From JAJFFW01 sp038534195 (GTDB lineage Bacteria; Pseudomonadota; Alphaproteobacteria; Caulobacterales; Parvularculaceae): 64,000 nucleotides of DNA. Under the pieces are notes generated by a model. It was given only the letters and a program-made list of their open reading frames with translations. It ran no database searches and was not told the origin of the DNA. The translations under genes were made by a program, and so were the position numbers. Location: positions 51,363 through 115,362 of the forward strand of contig JBCAXE010000006.1 of assembly GCA_038534195.1 (NCBI GenBank), in the 5' to 3' direction. Shown here piece by piece: positions 18,217-26,749 of the stretch; the first letter of the stretch is position 1; every line of letters starts with the position of its first letter.

Positions 18217-18540
18217 TTAAAATGGGAGCTTCATGCCAGGCGGCAAAGGTAGTCCCTCGGTGAGGCCCTTCATTTCCTCCTGGGACTGAATTTCAAGCTT
18301 CGACTTGGCGTCATTGATCGCGGCGGCGATCAAATCCTCCAGAACTTCAGCTTCGTCTTCTTTAATAAGTGCGCGCTCGATCGCCACGGCTTTAGCGAAA
18401 CCCTTGCCGTTCAAGACGATCTTGACCATGCCGCCGCCGGAGACGCCTTCGACTTCCATCTCGGCGATCTTCTCCTGGATCTCTTTCATCTTCGACTGCA
18501 GGCCGGCGGCCTGTTTCATCATCTCGCCAAAGTCTTTCAT
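18217..18540 (-). CDS. YbaB/EbfC family nucleoid-associated protein
   Basis: A 107-residue DNA-binding protein of the YbaB/EbfC family. It begins MKDFGEMMKQAAGLQSKMKE, with the helical N-terminus typical of the family. A VSGGGMVKIVLNG strand segment follows, and the C-terminus is the Pro/Leu-rich LPLPPGMKLPF. It lies five bases after dnaX and 13 before recR. Family members bind DNA as tweezers-like dimers and influence nucleoid structure or gene expression. The length is normal. Confidence 0.95.
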   Translation of the reverse strand: MKDFGEMMKQAAGLQSKMKEIQEKIAEMEVEGVSGGGMVKIVLNGKGFAKAVAIERALIKEDEAEVLEDLIAAAINDAKSKLEIQSQEEMKGLTEGLPLPPGMKLPF

Positions 18541-18545
18541 GGTGT

Positions 18546-20294
18546 TCAGCCTTCGTTTTCCGTGTCGTCAGTTTCGTCGCCGGTGGGTGCGGTGAAATCC
18601 GTCAGCGCCGCGTCCCGGATCGCTTTTACCTGCGCCTCAGGGAAAAGGTCGAGCGTCTTTTTGACCAGCGGATGCGCCATGACTTCTGCAGACCGAGCGT
18701 CGCGCAGGGTCGCCGCGCCTTCGCGGTTCGCGTTGACGGTCACAATCCATTGCTCGCCGGTCCAGTCTTTCAGCGCCCGCGTCAACCGGCCGGGCAAATC
18801 TGACGGTGCGCGATCATCAAGGCGCATTTCAATGCGGCCCTGTTCAAAGGCTACGAGATGAACATAGCTCTCCAATTCGATCCTTAGCTTCTCGTCCTTT
18901 TTTGCGGCCGCGAGACGCGCAACGTCTTGAAACGTGGCCAGGATGGCCCGCGGCGCCGTAGAGGGCGCCGCTTCGGGCGAGGGGCGCTCAAGGGGTTCGG
19001 CTTGAGCCGCAACGAGGCCGCCGCCAGACGCTTCCAATTTTGCGCCGCCGCCCGTCGGCGCGGAAGCCGCAGCGCCAGCACCGGCTGATGAAGCGGGCGC
19101 ATCTTTTAACGCGCGAAGGGCTTCGTCAGGCGTCGGCAGGTCGGCGGCGTATCCAAGCCTGATCAACGCCATTTCCCCGGCGGCGGCGGGGTCTGGCGCG
19201 ATTTGCGTCTCGGACAATCCCTTCATCAGGAGCGACCAGGCCCGCGTCAGGGCGTTCATCGGCAAGGCGTCCGCCATCTCGCGCGCCCGCGTCGCGTCTG
19301 CGGCCCCAGCGGCGCCGTGCTCGGCGGCGGCCGGTCCGGCGGCTTTTACCCGCGTGAGCAAGTGGACGATCTCCAGCATGTCTCGAATGATTACAGCCGG
19401 CTCGGCGCCGGCGTCATATTGTGTGCGAAATGCGGCGATCGCCGCCTTAAGATCGCCGGACATGACGGCGTGGAGCAGGTCCCAAACCTGACCGCGGTCT
19501 GCGAGGCCTAACATCGTCCGGATCTCGTCCGCGTTCGCCACACCTTTTTCGTTTGTATACTGAACGAGCGCCTGATCAAGTATTGAAAGCGCGTCGCGGA
19601 CCGAGCCTTCGGCCGCTCTCGCGATCATTGAGAGGCCTTCATCATCGATGCTGGCGCCTTCTTTTTCTGCGATCGTTTTAAGATGCGCCACAAGTGTCTC
19701 CGGTTCGATGCGGCGCAGATCGAATCGCTGGCAGCGAGACAATACAGTGACAGGTAGCTTTCGGATTTCAGTTGTCGCGAAGATGAACTTCACATGGGGC
19801 GGCGGCTCTTCGAGTGTTTTCAAGAGTGCGTTGAACGCCTGCGTGGACAACATATGCACTTCGTCGATAATATAGACTTTGTAGCGGGCTTCGACGGGTG
19901 CGTAGCGAACGCCTTCGATCAGCTCGCGAATATCGTTGACGCCCGTGCGCGAAGCGGCGTCCATTTCCAAAACATCCGGATGACGACTTTCTGCGATCGC
20001 CCGGCAGTGAAGGCCTTCAGCCGCCATGTCGATCTGCGGACCGTTGTCCACGCCGTCCGGCCCCACATAATTTAGGGCGCGCGCCAGTATTCGGGCGGTT
20101 GTTGTTTTGCCGACGCCGCGCACGCCAGTCAGCACATAGGCGTGCGCGATACGGCCAGATGAAAACGCATTTCTAAGCGTCTTCACCATGGGGCCGTGGC
20201 CGATGAGGTCGTCAAAGTTTTGCGGCCGGTATTTTCGCGCCAGCACTTGATATGCGGCGCCGTCACCCTCCACGATGGTGTTTTCTTCACTCAT
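18546..20294 (-). CDS. dnaX: DNA polymerase III subunits gamma/tau
   Basis: The clamp-loader ATPase of the replisome, 582 residues. Walker A is GVRGVGKT with Lys63, the Walker B/DEVH box is YIIDEVHMLS, and the sensor/SRC motif reads VLSRCQRFDLRR. The usual zinc-binding cysteines between Walker A and B are mostly absent: one Cys remains in GLHCRAIAESRHPD. This is a known alphaproteobacterial feature. A Pro/Ala/Gly-rich linker around residues 395-450 separates the ATPase part from the tau-specific C-terminus. It heads the dnaX-ybaB-recR run. Confidence 0.97.
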   Translation of the reverse strand: MSEENTIVEGDGAAYQVLARKYRPQNFDDLIGHGPMVKTLRNAFSSGRIAHAYVLTGVRGVGKTTTARILARALNYVGPDGVDNGPQIDMAAEGLHCRAIAESRHPDVLEMDAASRTGVNDIRELIEGVRYAPVEARYKVYIIDEVHMLSTQAFNALLKTLEEPPPHVKFIFATTEIRKLPVTVLSRCQRFDLRRIEPETLVAHLKTIAEKEGASIDDEGLSMIARAAEGSVRDALSILDQALVQYTNEKGVANADEIRTMLGLADRGQVWDLLHAVMSGDLKAAIAAFRTQYDAGAEPAVIIRDMLEIVHLLTRVKAAGPAAAEHGAAGAADATRAREMADALPMNALTRAWSLLMKGLSETQIAPDPAAAGEMALIRLGYAADLPTPDEALRALKDAPASSAGAGAAASAPTGGGAKLEASGGGLVAAQAEPLERPSPEAAPSTAPRAILATFQDVARLAAAKKDEKLRIELESYVHLVAFEQGRIEMRLDDRAPSDLPGRLTRALKDWTGEQWIVTVNANREGAATLRDARSAEVMAHPLVKKTLDLFPEAQVKAIRDAALTDFTAPTGDETDDTENEG

Positions 20295-20360
20295 ACCGGC
20301 ATTATGCGCCCTCCGGCGCCTGGGCGAAAGAACCGTGCAAAAATAGTTTTTTCGGGCCCG

Positions 20361-20993
20361 TCAATTCAGGTGTTTCGCGAGTGCGGGTGTGATGAAATTG
20401 GGGGCGTCAACGCCGACAGCATTGACGCTCGCGCCTTTCAACAAATACGGCGGCAAGCCGTGCGTACGCGCAAGATTTTTCTCTATAGGCAGTGAAATTG
20501 TCGCCACGGCGCCCGGTTGGATCGCGTTTACGAGGACATTCAAATCCTGAATGAAGAGGCCGAGATTGAATTTTAGATTTTCGACCGATGCGCCCGATTG
20601 TAGGTAGACCTTATTGGCGATGATGCCGGCCCCGTCGTCGAGCAGCATTGTGTTTGCGATATTCAGCCGGTTGAGATTGATCTCGTTGAGTTGGCTTAAC
20701 GTCACGCCTTGTCCATTGAACAGGCCGTAAGGCTGCACCAGTTGGCATACGCCGTCCGCACACTGGCGCATGGCGACGTAGAATCGGCCGTTGGTCTGCA
20801 TGACCTCGACAATAGGTTCTTCGCCTTCCGTTGAGACGACATTGGCCGTGTACCCGAAACTCGTGAAAATCTGTGCGACGTCTTCCGCCGAAATCGCCGT
20901 AATGATGTTTTGCGTAAACAATCGATTTTGCGCATTCGCCGCGCTAGCAGACGCCATCAACAAAACGATCCCAAAAAAAAGTCTAATCATCAT
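20361..20993 (-). CDS. exported YbjN-domain protein
   Basis: A 210-residue protein with a signal peptide (MMIRLFFGIVLLMASASAANAQ) followed by a YbjN-type fold (about residues 25-150; AEDVAQIFTSFGYTANVV). YbjN proteins are poorly understood and resemble type III secretion chaperones; secreted versions are common in alphaproteobacteria. I chose the tandem ATG at 20993/20990 because the upstream in-frame sequence would put residues before the signal peptide. It lies between dnaX and the SRP RNA gene. The role is not known. Confidence 0.85.
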   Translation of the reverse strand: MMIRLFFGIVLLMASASAANAQNRLFTQNIITAISAEDVAQIFTSFGYTANVVSTEGEEPIVEVMQTNGRFYVAMRQCADGVCQLVQPYGLFNGQGVTLSQLNEINLNRLNIANTMLLDDGAGIIANKVYLQSGASVENLKFNLGLFIQDLNVLVNAIQPGAVATISLPIEKNLARTHGLPPYLLKGASVNAVGVDAPNFITPALAKHLN

Positions 20994-21088
20994 CGTGAAA
21001 TCCCCTCGATTGACCGCGCCCCGACACGCGAATACCCGAAGCCTATATCGCAGGGGCAGGGCGTGCAAATTTCATCAATGGGAATAAG

Positions 21089-21180
21089 TGGAAGGCTGAA
21101 CGACCCGAGCCGAAACTCGTTGCGGCTGCTTCCTTCCGGACCTGACCGGGTTGGCGAGGGGCCCGTCCGCCAGCCTTCCG
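21089..21180 (-). ncRNA. ffs: signal recognition particle RNA (small bacterial type)
   Basis: The minus strand carries the SRP RNA core GGTCAGGTCCGGAAGGAAGC, with the GGAA tetraloop and the symmetric and asymmetric internal loops that bind Ffh. The ends pair: GGAAGGCTG at one end (minus-strand 5' side, complement of 21171-21179) with CAGCCTTCC at the other (21090-21098). This gives a hairpin of about 90 nt, the 4.5S-type RNA. Its location next to dnaX is usual in alphaproteobacteria. With Ffh it targets membrane proteins to the translocon. Confidence 0.95.
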
Positions 21181-21186
21181 AGATGG

Positions 21187-21215
21187 AATATCGTCCGTGG
21201 ATCGCTGTTTTGCAA
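21187..21215 (-). promoter_or_regulatory. promoter of SRP RNA gene
   Basis: On the minus strand a TTGCAA -35 element (21210-21215) is followed after 17 bases by GATATT (21187-21192). Transcription would start seven to eight bases further on, at the predicted 5' end of the SRP RNA. Spacing and position agree well; the match to consensus is moderate. Confidence 0.6.
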
Positions 21216-21235
21216 GGCTCGCCCCGAGCCTTTTT
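21214..21235 (-). terminator. hairpin after desaturase gene
   Basis: AAGGCTC (21214-21220) pairs with GAGCCTT (21226-21232) across a five-base loop and lies 28 bases beyond the desaturase stop. T-richness is better on the plus strand, but no plus-strand gene precedes it, so it most likely ends the minus-strand desaturase transcript just before the SRP promoter. Confidence 0.45.
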
Positions 21236-21262
21236 GGGCAAGAAAAATCAGGCCGCGCTTGC

Positions 21263-22141
21263 CTAAGCCAAACGACCCATGGGCCGTAATCCCTCGATGC
21301 GCGCGCCTTTTTCTTCGAGATGCGGTTTCAGAGCCTCGTAGAGCGGCCGATAATGATAAAACGGCGCGCTCGGCCACAAATGATGTGCAAGGTGAACGTT
21401 CTGGCCAAATAAGAGGTAATCCGCGAGCGGCCACTCGCTGATCCGCGCATTTTGATACCGTTCTGTCCGGTCAAACGGATAATGCGGCAGCCACTGAAAG
21501 AAGATCGCCAACAAATAGGCGCCGATGAGCGCTGGAGCCAGATAAAGAAGGATAAACGGAACGGCATGTCCGGTGAGTATTGCGACCAGGAACGCAGCCT
21601 GAAGGCCGTGCATAACAATCAGGTGAACGCGGTATTCTTCCTTTGTCAGCGTAGACTTGGCGTCGCCATAATTGGCGGTGTCGATTTTCTCGAACAGAAA
21701 ATATGGCACGACAAAGATCAACGGCGTCAGAAGCAATAGCTTGAATAACCTCAAAAAATTGCCGCCCACGAGTTTTGCATCGGGATCGTCTTTCCCATTT
21801 GTGTGACTGTGATGGGCGAGATGCGTCCGGCGGAAATTCGGCCATGTATAGAACAAGTTCAGCGAGCCCCACCAACCGATCAGCGAATTCAGCCACGAAA
21901 AGCGACGGTTACGGATGATGTTGCCGTGAATGCTCTCGTGAATGAGGGTGTAATAAGCGTATGCAATCAACCCCAACAGCGGCGTCGCGAGCCAGAAGCT
22001 GATCGCACCGCTTAAGGCTGCGAAAACCAGTCCCGCTTGAAGACATGGCAACGCAATCGTCAGGGCGATTGTTCGCCAGGCGACCGCGGGCGCAAATCTC
22101 TCTGCGATTCTTTTCTCTTCGGCGGCGGTCAAAAGCGTCAT
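21263..22141 (-). CDS. membrane fatty acid desaturase family protein
   Basis: A 292-residue integral membrane di-iron desaturase or hydroxylase. Three histidine boxes are visible: HESIH, HLAHHSHT and HLAHHLWPS, with hydrophobic segments between them (for example LPCLQAGLVFAALSGAISFW and FILLYLAPALIGAYLLAIF). I chose the ATG at 22141 because AGGGAG lies eight bases upstream; a longer frame to 22177 would begin inside the promoter. It probably modifies membrane lipids or a related alkyl substrate. A divergent TetR gene and a palindrome in its promoter suggest repression by that regulator. Confidence 0.9.
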   Translation of the reverse strand: MTLLTAAEEKRIAERFAPAVAWRTIALTIALPCLQAGLVFAALSGAISFWLATPLLGLIAYAYYTLIHESIHGNIIRNRRFSWLNSLIGWWGSLNLFYTWPNFRRTHLAHHSHTNGKDDPDAKLVGGNFLRLFKLLLLTPLIFVVPYFLFEKIDTANYGDAKSTLTKEEYRVHLIVMHGLQAAFLVAILTGHAVPFILLYLAPALIGAYLLAIFFQWLPHYPFDRTERYQNARISEWPLADYLLFGQNVHLAHHLWPSAPFYHYRPLYEALKPHLEEKGARIEGLRPMGRLA

Positions 22142-22164
22142 GTGAATACTCCCTGCTTGAAGGC

Positions 22165-22193
22165 TAAAATAGGTCATTGACCTAATTTGTCAA
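22165..22193 (-). promoter_or_regulatory. desaturase promoter with embedded TetR-type operator
   Basis: On the minus strand TTGACA (22188-22193) and an ATTTTA/TATTTT -10 (22165-22171) are 16-17 bases apart. Between them, overlapping the -10, is the palindrome TAGGTCA-T-TGACCTA (22170-22184), perfect apart from its central base. Binding there would block RNA polymerase. The divergent TetR protein starting at 22221 is the obvious candidate ligand. The elements are read directly; the regulator assignment is inference. Confidence 0.7.
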
Positions 22194-22220
22194 CCCCGCT
22201 GAAGGTGATATGGCTCAAGG

Positions 22221-22823
22221 ATGCGCCAACCAGCCATGACGAAAGGGGAGAGGAAGCAACGCGACATTCTGGATGTGGCTCGGCCCTTTCTCCTGTCCGA
22301 AGGATATCCGGCGTTTTCATTGCGCGACGTGGCGAAAAGAGCGGGAATGTCTCTCGGAAACCTGCAATATTATTTCCCGTCAAAAGACGATCTGCTCGTC
22401 TTTATCGTTCAATCGGAAATCGACGAGACCCTTGCTCTGATCGAGTCGGTCGACTGGTCGGAATTTCCCCCGGAGCAAACGCTGAAGGCGCTTATTGGTG
22501 CGATTTTGTATCGATTGGGCGGAGACGGGGGGCAGCTTTATTTGCTGACCGCCTTTTTGGCGCTGCACAATGACCGGTTCAAAAAACTGCAACGCGACGG
22601 GTTTAATGTGTTGATCGCCGCGAGTGTGGAAGCTGCGCGAAACCTCGCGCCTGACCTTGCGGAAAGGGATCTCAAAATGGCCGCCTTGATTGCGGTTTCA
22701 CTCGTGGACGGCGCCATCGTGCAAATCCACGCACGGCCCGAAGAGTTTAACGCAGAAAGCCGAGGCGATTTTGCAAATGCGTTGACCAATACGCTCCTCA
22801 GATATCTGCAGGCGGTGCGATGA
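22221..22823 (+). CDS. TetR/AcrR-family transcriptional regulator
   Basis: A 200-residue TetR-family regulator. The N-terminal helix-turn-helix spans about residues 10-60 (FSLRDVAKRAGMSLGNLQYYF, followed by SKDDLL), matching the family pattern with its YYFPSK end. The remainder is the helical ligand-binding and dimerisation part, with no recognised ligand motif. It could start at 22221 or at the ATG at 22236. It is divergent from the desaturase gene, whose promoter contains a palindrome, so a fatty acyl-type inducer is plausible. Confidence 0.9.
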   Translation: MRQPAMTKGERKQRDILDVARPFLLSEGYPAFSLRDVAKRAGMSLGNLQYYFPSKDDLLVFIVQSEIDETLALIESVDWSEFPPEQTLKALIGAILYRLGGDGGQLYLLTAFLALHNDRFKKLQRDGFNVLIAASVEAARNLAPDLAERDLKMAALIAVSLVDGAIVQIHARPEEFNAESRGDFANALTNTLLRYLQAVR

Positions 22824-22873
22824 CGGCGAGGCTTGCATGACTGCTAACTGCTCGCTATTCCGGCTAAAATCCT

Positions 22874-23803
22874 ATGAAAATAAACGACAAAACACCCCTT
22901 TCGGACAATCCCTGCCTGTTCGCCTCTGAGCCCCTTGACCGCGCGTCCGCGCGGCGCAGCGACCCCGGATGGGTGGCGTCGGAACTGGCGAAGGATACGA
23001 GCGTCCTTATCCCGCTTTATCGCGGCGATCCCTTAATGTCAGATGACGGACCAGTTTTTCTGTCCGCTGCCGCTCAATCAGAATTTCATCAATCCGCGAC
23101 GACGGTTTTTTTGGGGCAGGAAGGTCAAACGGCATATTTCGCGATTGACGCCTCAGATGCGCCGGCGCCGGAAGCAGCGCCGTTCGCGGATATCGGGTCC
23201 TACATGCCGCTTCGCGACGCGGCGGCAAAACTGGCGGAACGCGATCTGTCGATGATTGGTCAAGGCCGTTGGTTTCTTGATTGGCATTTCAGGCATCGCC
23301 ACTGCGCGCGCTGCGGCGCCGAGACGCTTGTCGCCGACGGCGGCGCGAAACGGCATTGCGAGACATGCGGCGCGGAACATTTCCCAAGATCAAACCCGGT
23401 GGCGATCGTATTGGCGATCCATGAGGACGCGTGTTTGTTGGGGAGGAGCCCGCATTTCCCGCCTGGTTTCTTGTCGGCGCTGGCCGGATACGTGGAAGCG
23501 GCGGAAACGCCCGAAGAGTGCGCAATCCGCGAGTTGCGCGAAGAGGCGGGCGTCAACCTCGACAATGTGCGCTACCAGTTTTCGCAACCATGGCCCTTCA
23601 CCTCCTCGTTAATGATGGGATTTTTTGCCGACGCCGCCTCCCGGGACCTTTCGCTCGACGAAACTGAAGTCATTGAAGCGAAATGGATCGCGCGCAATGA
23701 CGTCGCCGCGCTTGTCAAAGGAGAGAGCCACGATGATGTACGTCTGCCGCCGCGTTTTACAATTGCGCGGCAGCTAATCGAGCGGTGGGTAAGCGCGCCG
23801 TAG
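22874..23803 (+). CDS. nudC: NAD(+)/NADH diphosphatase
   Basis: A 309-residue Nudix hydrolase of the NudC type, cleaving NAD(H) and able to decap NAD-capped RNA. The C4 zinc ribbon (CARCG and CETCG) lies about residues 141-162. The Nudix box follows (GYVEAAETPEECAIRELREE). The diagnostic NADH pyrophosphatase motif appears as SQPWPFTSS. The N-terminal domain is the usual divergent one. It lies after the TetR gene by about 50 bases and is convergent with pheA. Confidence 0.95.
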   Translation: MKINDKTPLSDNPCLFASEPLDRASARRSDPGWVASELAKDTSVLIPLYRGDPLMSDDGPVFLSAAAQSEFHQSATTVFLGQEGQTAYFAIDASDAPAPEAAPFADIGSYMPLRDAAAKLAERDLSMIGQGRWFLDWHFRHRHCARCGAETLVADGGAKRHCETCGAEHFPRSNPVAIVLAIHEDACLLGRSPHFPPGFLSALAGYVEAAETPEECAIRELREEAGVNLDNVRYQFSQPWPFTSSLMMGFFADAASRDLSLDETEVIEAKWIARNDVAALVKGESHDDVRLPPRFTIARQLIERWVSAP

Positions 23804-23825
23804 ACGGACAATTATGGTGTTACGC

Positions 23826-24674
23826 TCAGCGTGGACGCGCTGATTTGTAAACGCCAAGCACCTTCAGGGACGTCGAAAAGAAGCTGAGCTCTTCCAGCGC
23901 TAGCTGAACATTTCTATCCTCCGGATGTCCCTCAACGTCAGCGTAAAACATTGTTGCGCTGAATGACCCGTCAAGCTGATAGCTTTCCAGCTTCGTCATG
24001 TTGACGCCGTTCGTTGCAAACCCACCCATCGCTTTGTAAAGCGCAGCGGGAATATTGCGGACCTGAAAAATAAAGCTGGTGACGATCGGCCCGTCAGCGG
24101 GGTCAGCGTCCATGGGCTCAGCAGCCATTTGAATAAATCGCGTTGTGTTGTGGCCGGCGTCTTCGACATTTTCCTCCAGAATATCGAGCCCGTAAATCTC
24201 GGCGGCGCGCGCCGAAGCGATAACAGCTTCATCGAGATGTTTCAGCTCGGCGAGACGTTTCCCGGCGCCGGCCGTATCGCCGGCCATTTCGGCCTTCAGG
24301 CCATGTTTATTGATCACGCCGTGACATTGTCCAAGAGCCATGGCGTGGCTGCGCACGATCCTGATGTCAGCGAGCCTGGCGCCGCGCGCGCCGAGTAACT
24401 GGTGCCGGATCGCCAGAAAGTGCTCTGCGATAATATGAAGGTTCGACTGCGGCAGCAGATGATGGAGATCGCCGACCCGTCCGGCCAGGGAGTTCTCGAT
24501 CGGCAGCATCGCCCGCGCCGCTTTTCCCTCGCTGACGAGAGACAAAGCCTCTGCAAAGGTGCCGCACGGGACGGGCGTGAATTCCGGCGCGTAGGTCATG
24601 CAGGCGATTTCAGAATACGCGCCCGGCTCGCCCTGATAGGCGATTGTCTTCTTTTGAGCTTCCGATACGGTCAT
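23826..24674 (-). CDS. pheA: prephenate dehydratase
   Basis: A monofunctional prephenate dehydratase, 282 residues from the chosen start, converting prephenate to phenylpyruvate in phenylalanine synthesis. The N-terminus has AYQGEPGAYSE, and the catalytic block TTRFIQM is near residue 180. A C-terminal ACT domain (KLESYQLDGSFSATMFYADVEG) should bind phenylalanine for feedback control. I chose the ATG at 24674 (MTVSEAQKKT), because the longer frame to 24761 adds residues that do not fit the family. No chorismate mutase domain is fused. Confidence 0.94.
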   Translation of the reverse strand: MTVSEAQKKTIAYQGEPGAYSEIACMTYAPEFTPVPCGTFAEALSLVSEGKAARAMLPIENSLAGRVGDLHHLLPQSNLHIIAEHFLAIRHQLLGARGARLADIRIVRSHAMALGQCHGVINKHGLKAEMAGDTAGAGKRLAELKHLDEAVIASARAAEIYGLDILEENVEDAGHNTTRFIQMAAEPMDADPADGPIVTSFIFQVRNIPAALYKAMGGFATNGVNMTKLESYQLDGSFSATMFYADVEGHPEDRNVQLALEELSFFSTSLKVLGVYKSARPR

Positions 24675-24828
24675 GATTGCGCTTTCGTGCAGGAAAAGAG
24701 CCAGAAAATAGGGATAAATCCATGTGTTGCGCAAGCGCCGGCGCGCCGAAAAGCCGCGCATAGTGGGCGATTGCGCCCTAATTTAAAGCCGGATAGAAGA
24801 CACCAAAATTTGATGCAAGGTTTGTCAC

Positions 24829-25401
24829 ATGCAAGACCCCTTATTCGGCAACAAACTGGCCGCAGCGCTCCTGACCGCGCTCCTGATCTTTTTCGGCCTC
24901 CCGCAGCTCGCTTCGGCGCTCCTCGGGGGAGGGCATCACGGCGGTGGTCATGGCGAAGAGTTGCATCTCGCCTATCCGATTGAATTTCAGACGGCTTCCG
25001 GCCCGGTTGAGGAAGTTGAAGAGAAGAAGTCGTTGGGTGAAATGATGGCGGCCGCCACGATGGCTGGCGGGGAGCGCCGCGTCGGCCTGTGCAAGTCATG
25101 CCACTCGTTCGAAGAAGGCGGCGCTAACGGCACCGGACCAAATCTTTGGAATATTGTCGGCCGGGAGGTCGCGAGCGTGCCAGGCTTCTCTTACTCAGGT
25201 GCGCTTAAGGAGTTTGGCGGCGTATGGAGTTACGAACGCCTGGACGGGTATTTGAAGAACTCTCAGGCATACGTCCCGGGAACGCTCATGAACCAGCGTG
25301 TCGCCAGGGATGCACAGCGCGCTGATATGCTTCTTTATCTCGGGTCGCTATCAGATAACCCCGTTGCGCCCCCAGCGCCTGCCGCCACGGAGACCGAATA
25401 G
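24829..25401 (+). CDS. membrane-anchored c-type cytochrome
   Basis: A 190-residue class I cytochrome c of the mitochondrial/CycM type. An uncleaved signal or anchor (about residues 8-31, LAAALLTALLIFFGLPQLASA) is followed by a His/Gly-rich linker. Heme attaches at Cys88-x-x-Cys91-His92 (CKSCH), and the probable axial Met154 lies in PGTLMNQR. A Pro/Ala-rich tail ends the protein. It would carry electrons between the bc1 complex and a terminal oxidase in the periplasm. It is divergent from pheA. Confidence 0.93.
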   Translation: MQDPLFGNKLAAALLTALLIFFGLPQLASALLGGGHHGGGHGEELHLAYPIEFQTASGPVEEVEEKKSLGEMMAAATMAGGERRVGLCKSCHSFEEGGANGTGPNLWNIVGREVASVPGFSYSGALKEFGGVWSYERLDGYLKNSQAYVPGTLMNQRVARDAQRADMLLYLGSLSDNPVAPPAPAATETE

Positions 25402-25402
25402 C

Positions 25403-25433
25403 GCGAGGCGTCGTGAGGACACGAACCCCTCGC
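25403..25433. terminator. two-part hairpin between convergent genes
   Basis: GCGAGG (25403-25408) pairs with CCTCGC (25428-25433), and inside it TCGTG pairs with CACGA across AGGA. It lies between the stops of the cytochrome and FkbM genes. There is no T-run on either side, so it would be a bidirectional but weak or factor-dependent end. Confidence 0.4.
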
Positions 25434-25454
25434 AGTACTGCACAGCGGACGACC

Positions 25455-26348
25455 CTAACGAATGAACCGGGAAAAACGCTCGCGCAGCGGGCGGACTATT
25501 TCTTGAGACATCGGCAAAAATGTTTTTGGCATAATTAGAAGGTCGACCCATCCCTGGCCGCGCGCGTTCAGCGACCGCACGTAGTTCAGAAACGCATCAC
25601 AGTCGCTCGTTCGCAAAGCACCGCCGACACCGTCGAAAATGGACGATGCGTTCCACTGGAACCGGTCAGGGTGTTCGAATACCGCAAACCGATCTGTCAA
25701 ATATCGAAGAAATTCCGCCGGGTCGCATCCTTGCGATTCTATCCAGGCTGGCGCGAATTCTGCCTTAACAATCCAATCATTAAACCGACTAAAAAAATTC
25801 TCCGCCCCCTCAAATACGAAAAACTCGTACCCTTGCGTATCAACTTTCACATAGAAGCGGCTGTCCGACGGCGTCTCATTCGTAATGATATCAATTGTTG
25901 TCGCCCGGGTGACTAACGACCCCCAGTCCGAATCGATGGGGACGACCCGATTATCTTGCGACCCGCCCTTTGCATTGATTCCAAAGCTATGCTCTGTCTC
26001 GGCCTCGGCGCCGACAATCGCCTGGATCACGTGCGGCGGCTCCAGCGCGTTCTCTTCGAAATTCCTTTCAATCATCTCGCAAAGCCAAGGAACTGGTTCA
26101 ATCGAGATAACGTCCGCACCCGGAAAAGATCGGCGCATAACCATGCTGGTGAAACCGTAATTTGCGCCGATATCGATGCAGTGCGTTGGTTTCAAGCGCG
26201 CTGCGACAAGGCCGTAAAATGGGCTCACGGCTTCTTCGACGTGCGTGCGCTGGCGATAGTGCTTTCCGCCATTGTCGTCTTTGAAAAACGATACTTTCAG
26301 ACCGTCAATGATGACGTGATCAAGAGTATTGGTCGTCGGGCTTTTCAT
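25455..26348 (-). CDS. FkbM-family SAM-dependent methyltransferase
   Basis: A 297-residue methyltransferase of the FkbM family, which O-methylates sugars or secondary metabolites. The SAM-binding motif CIDIGANYGFTSMVM is about residues 56-70, followed by the acidic ISIEPVPW. A VKVDTQGYEFFVFEGAE block, typical of FkbM proteins, is mid-protein. There is no glycan cluster directly around it, so it seems to be a stand-alone modifier. The substrate is unknown. Confidence 0.88.
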   Translation of the reverse strand: MKSPTTNTLDHVIIDGLKVSFFKDDNGGKHYRQRTHVEEAVSPFYGLVAARLKPTHCIDIGANYGFTSMVMRRSFPGADVISIEPVPWLCEMIERNFEENALEPPHVIQAIVGAEAETEHSFGINAKGGSQDNRVVPIDSDWGSLVTRATTIDIITNETPSDSRFYVKVDTQGYEFFVFEGAENFFSRFNDWIVKAEFAPAWIESQGCDPAEFLRYLTDRFAVFEHPDRFQWNASSIFDGVGGALRTSDCDAFLNYVRSLNARGQGWVDLLIMPKTFLPMSQEIVRPLRERFSRFIR

Positions 26349-26586
26349 GGGCCGGCGCTTCCTTGCAGATTTCTATGTTGAGCCTAAGTGAGATTGGACG
26401 CCCGTCTTTACCGTCGCTCCCAAAACCGGGACCATAAGCGCGGCTCAGCGCGTCGTCCAGTTGATTGCTGCGGTGCCCGCAAAAATTCCTATAAATATCA
26501 ATGTGTTCTTGGCTCCGCTCGGTTTTCGCGATCATTGAGCGGAACGCAAGGCTTTTCTGGTTATCACCAATACGCGGCCAGATCAC
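26320..26586 (-). CDS. possible small or broken gene upstream of fkbM
   Basis: An 88-residue reading frame starting at GTG and overlapping the fkbM start by 29 bases in another frame. I do not recognise it. It is charged and soluble (for example KTERSQEHIDIYRNFCGHR) and its codon choice looks coding-like. An ATG at 26612 reads MILEIVSIR in the next frame and then stops exactly where this frame could continue with VIWPRIGDNQ. The locus may therefore be a gene broken by a one-base indel. It may also be non-coding. Confidence 0.3.
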   Translation of the reverse strand: MIWPRIGDNQKSLAFRSMIAKTERSQEHIDIYRNFCGHRSNQLDDALSRAYGPGFGSDGKDGRPISLRLNIEICKEAPAHEKPDDQYS

Positions 26587-26749
26587 CGGATAGACACGAT
26601 TTCAAGGATCATTGAAGTCGGCTCATCGCTCGACGGACGGCGCAAACCTCTCCAAAAGTTCATTTAACGGAATCGCGATCACCGCTGAAACAGGCCGCGA
26701 ACGCGCTTATTTCAATGTCAGCGCCAGCCGTAAGCGCGAGGAGTTTACA
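26349..26749. other. 401-base gap between fkbM and SYLF gene
   Basis: The gap holds the doubtful 88-residue frame on the minus strand (26320-26586) and, from about 26620 to 26749, the probable promoter and leader of the SYLF gene. I see no tRNA, terminator or clear repeat in it. Confidence 0.4.

Noticed and set aside
19000..19100. Ala/Gly/Pro-rich stretch in dnaX as a possible frameshift site for gamma
   Set aside because: I saw no A-rich slippery heptamer followed by a stem; the region is simply the tau linker.
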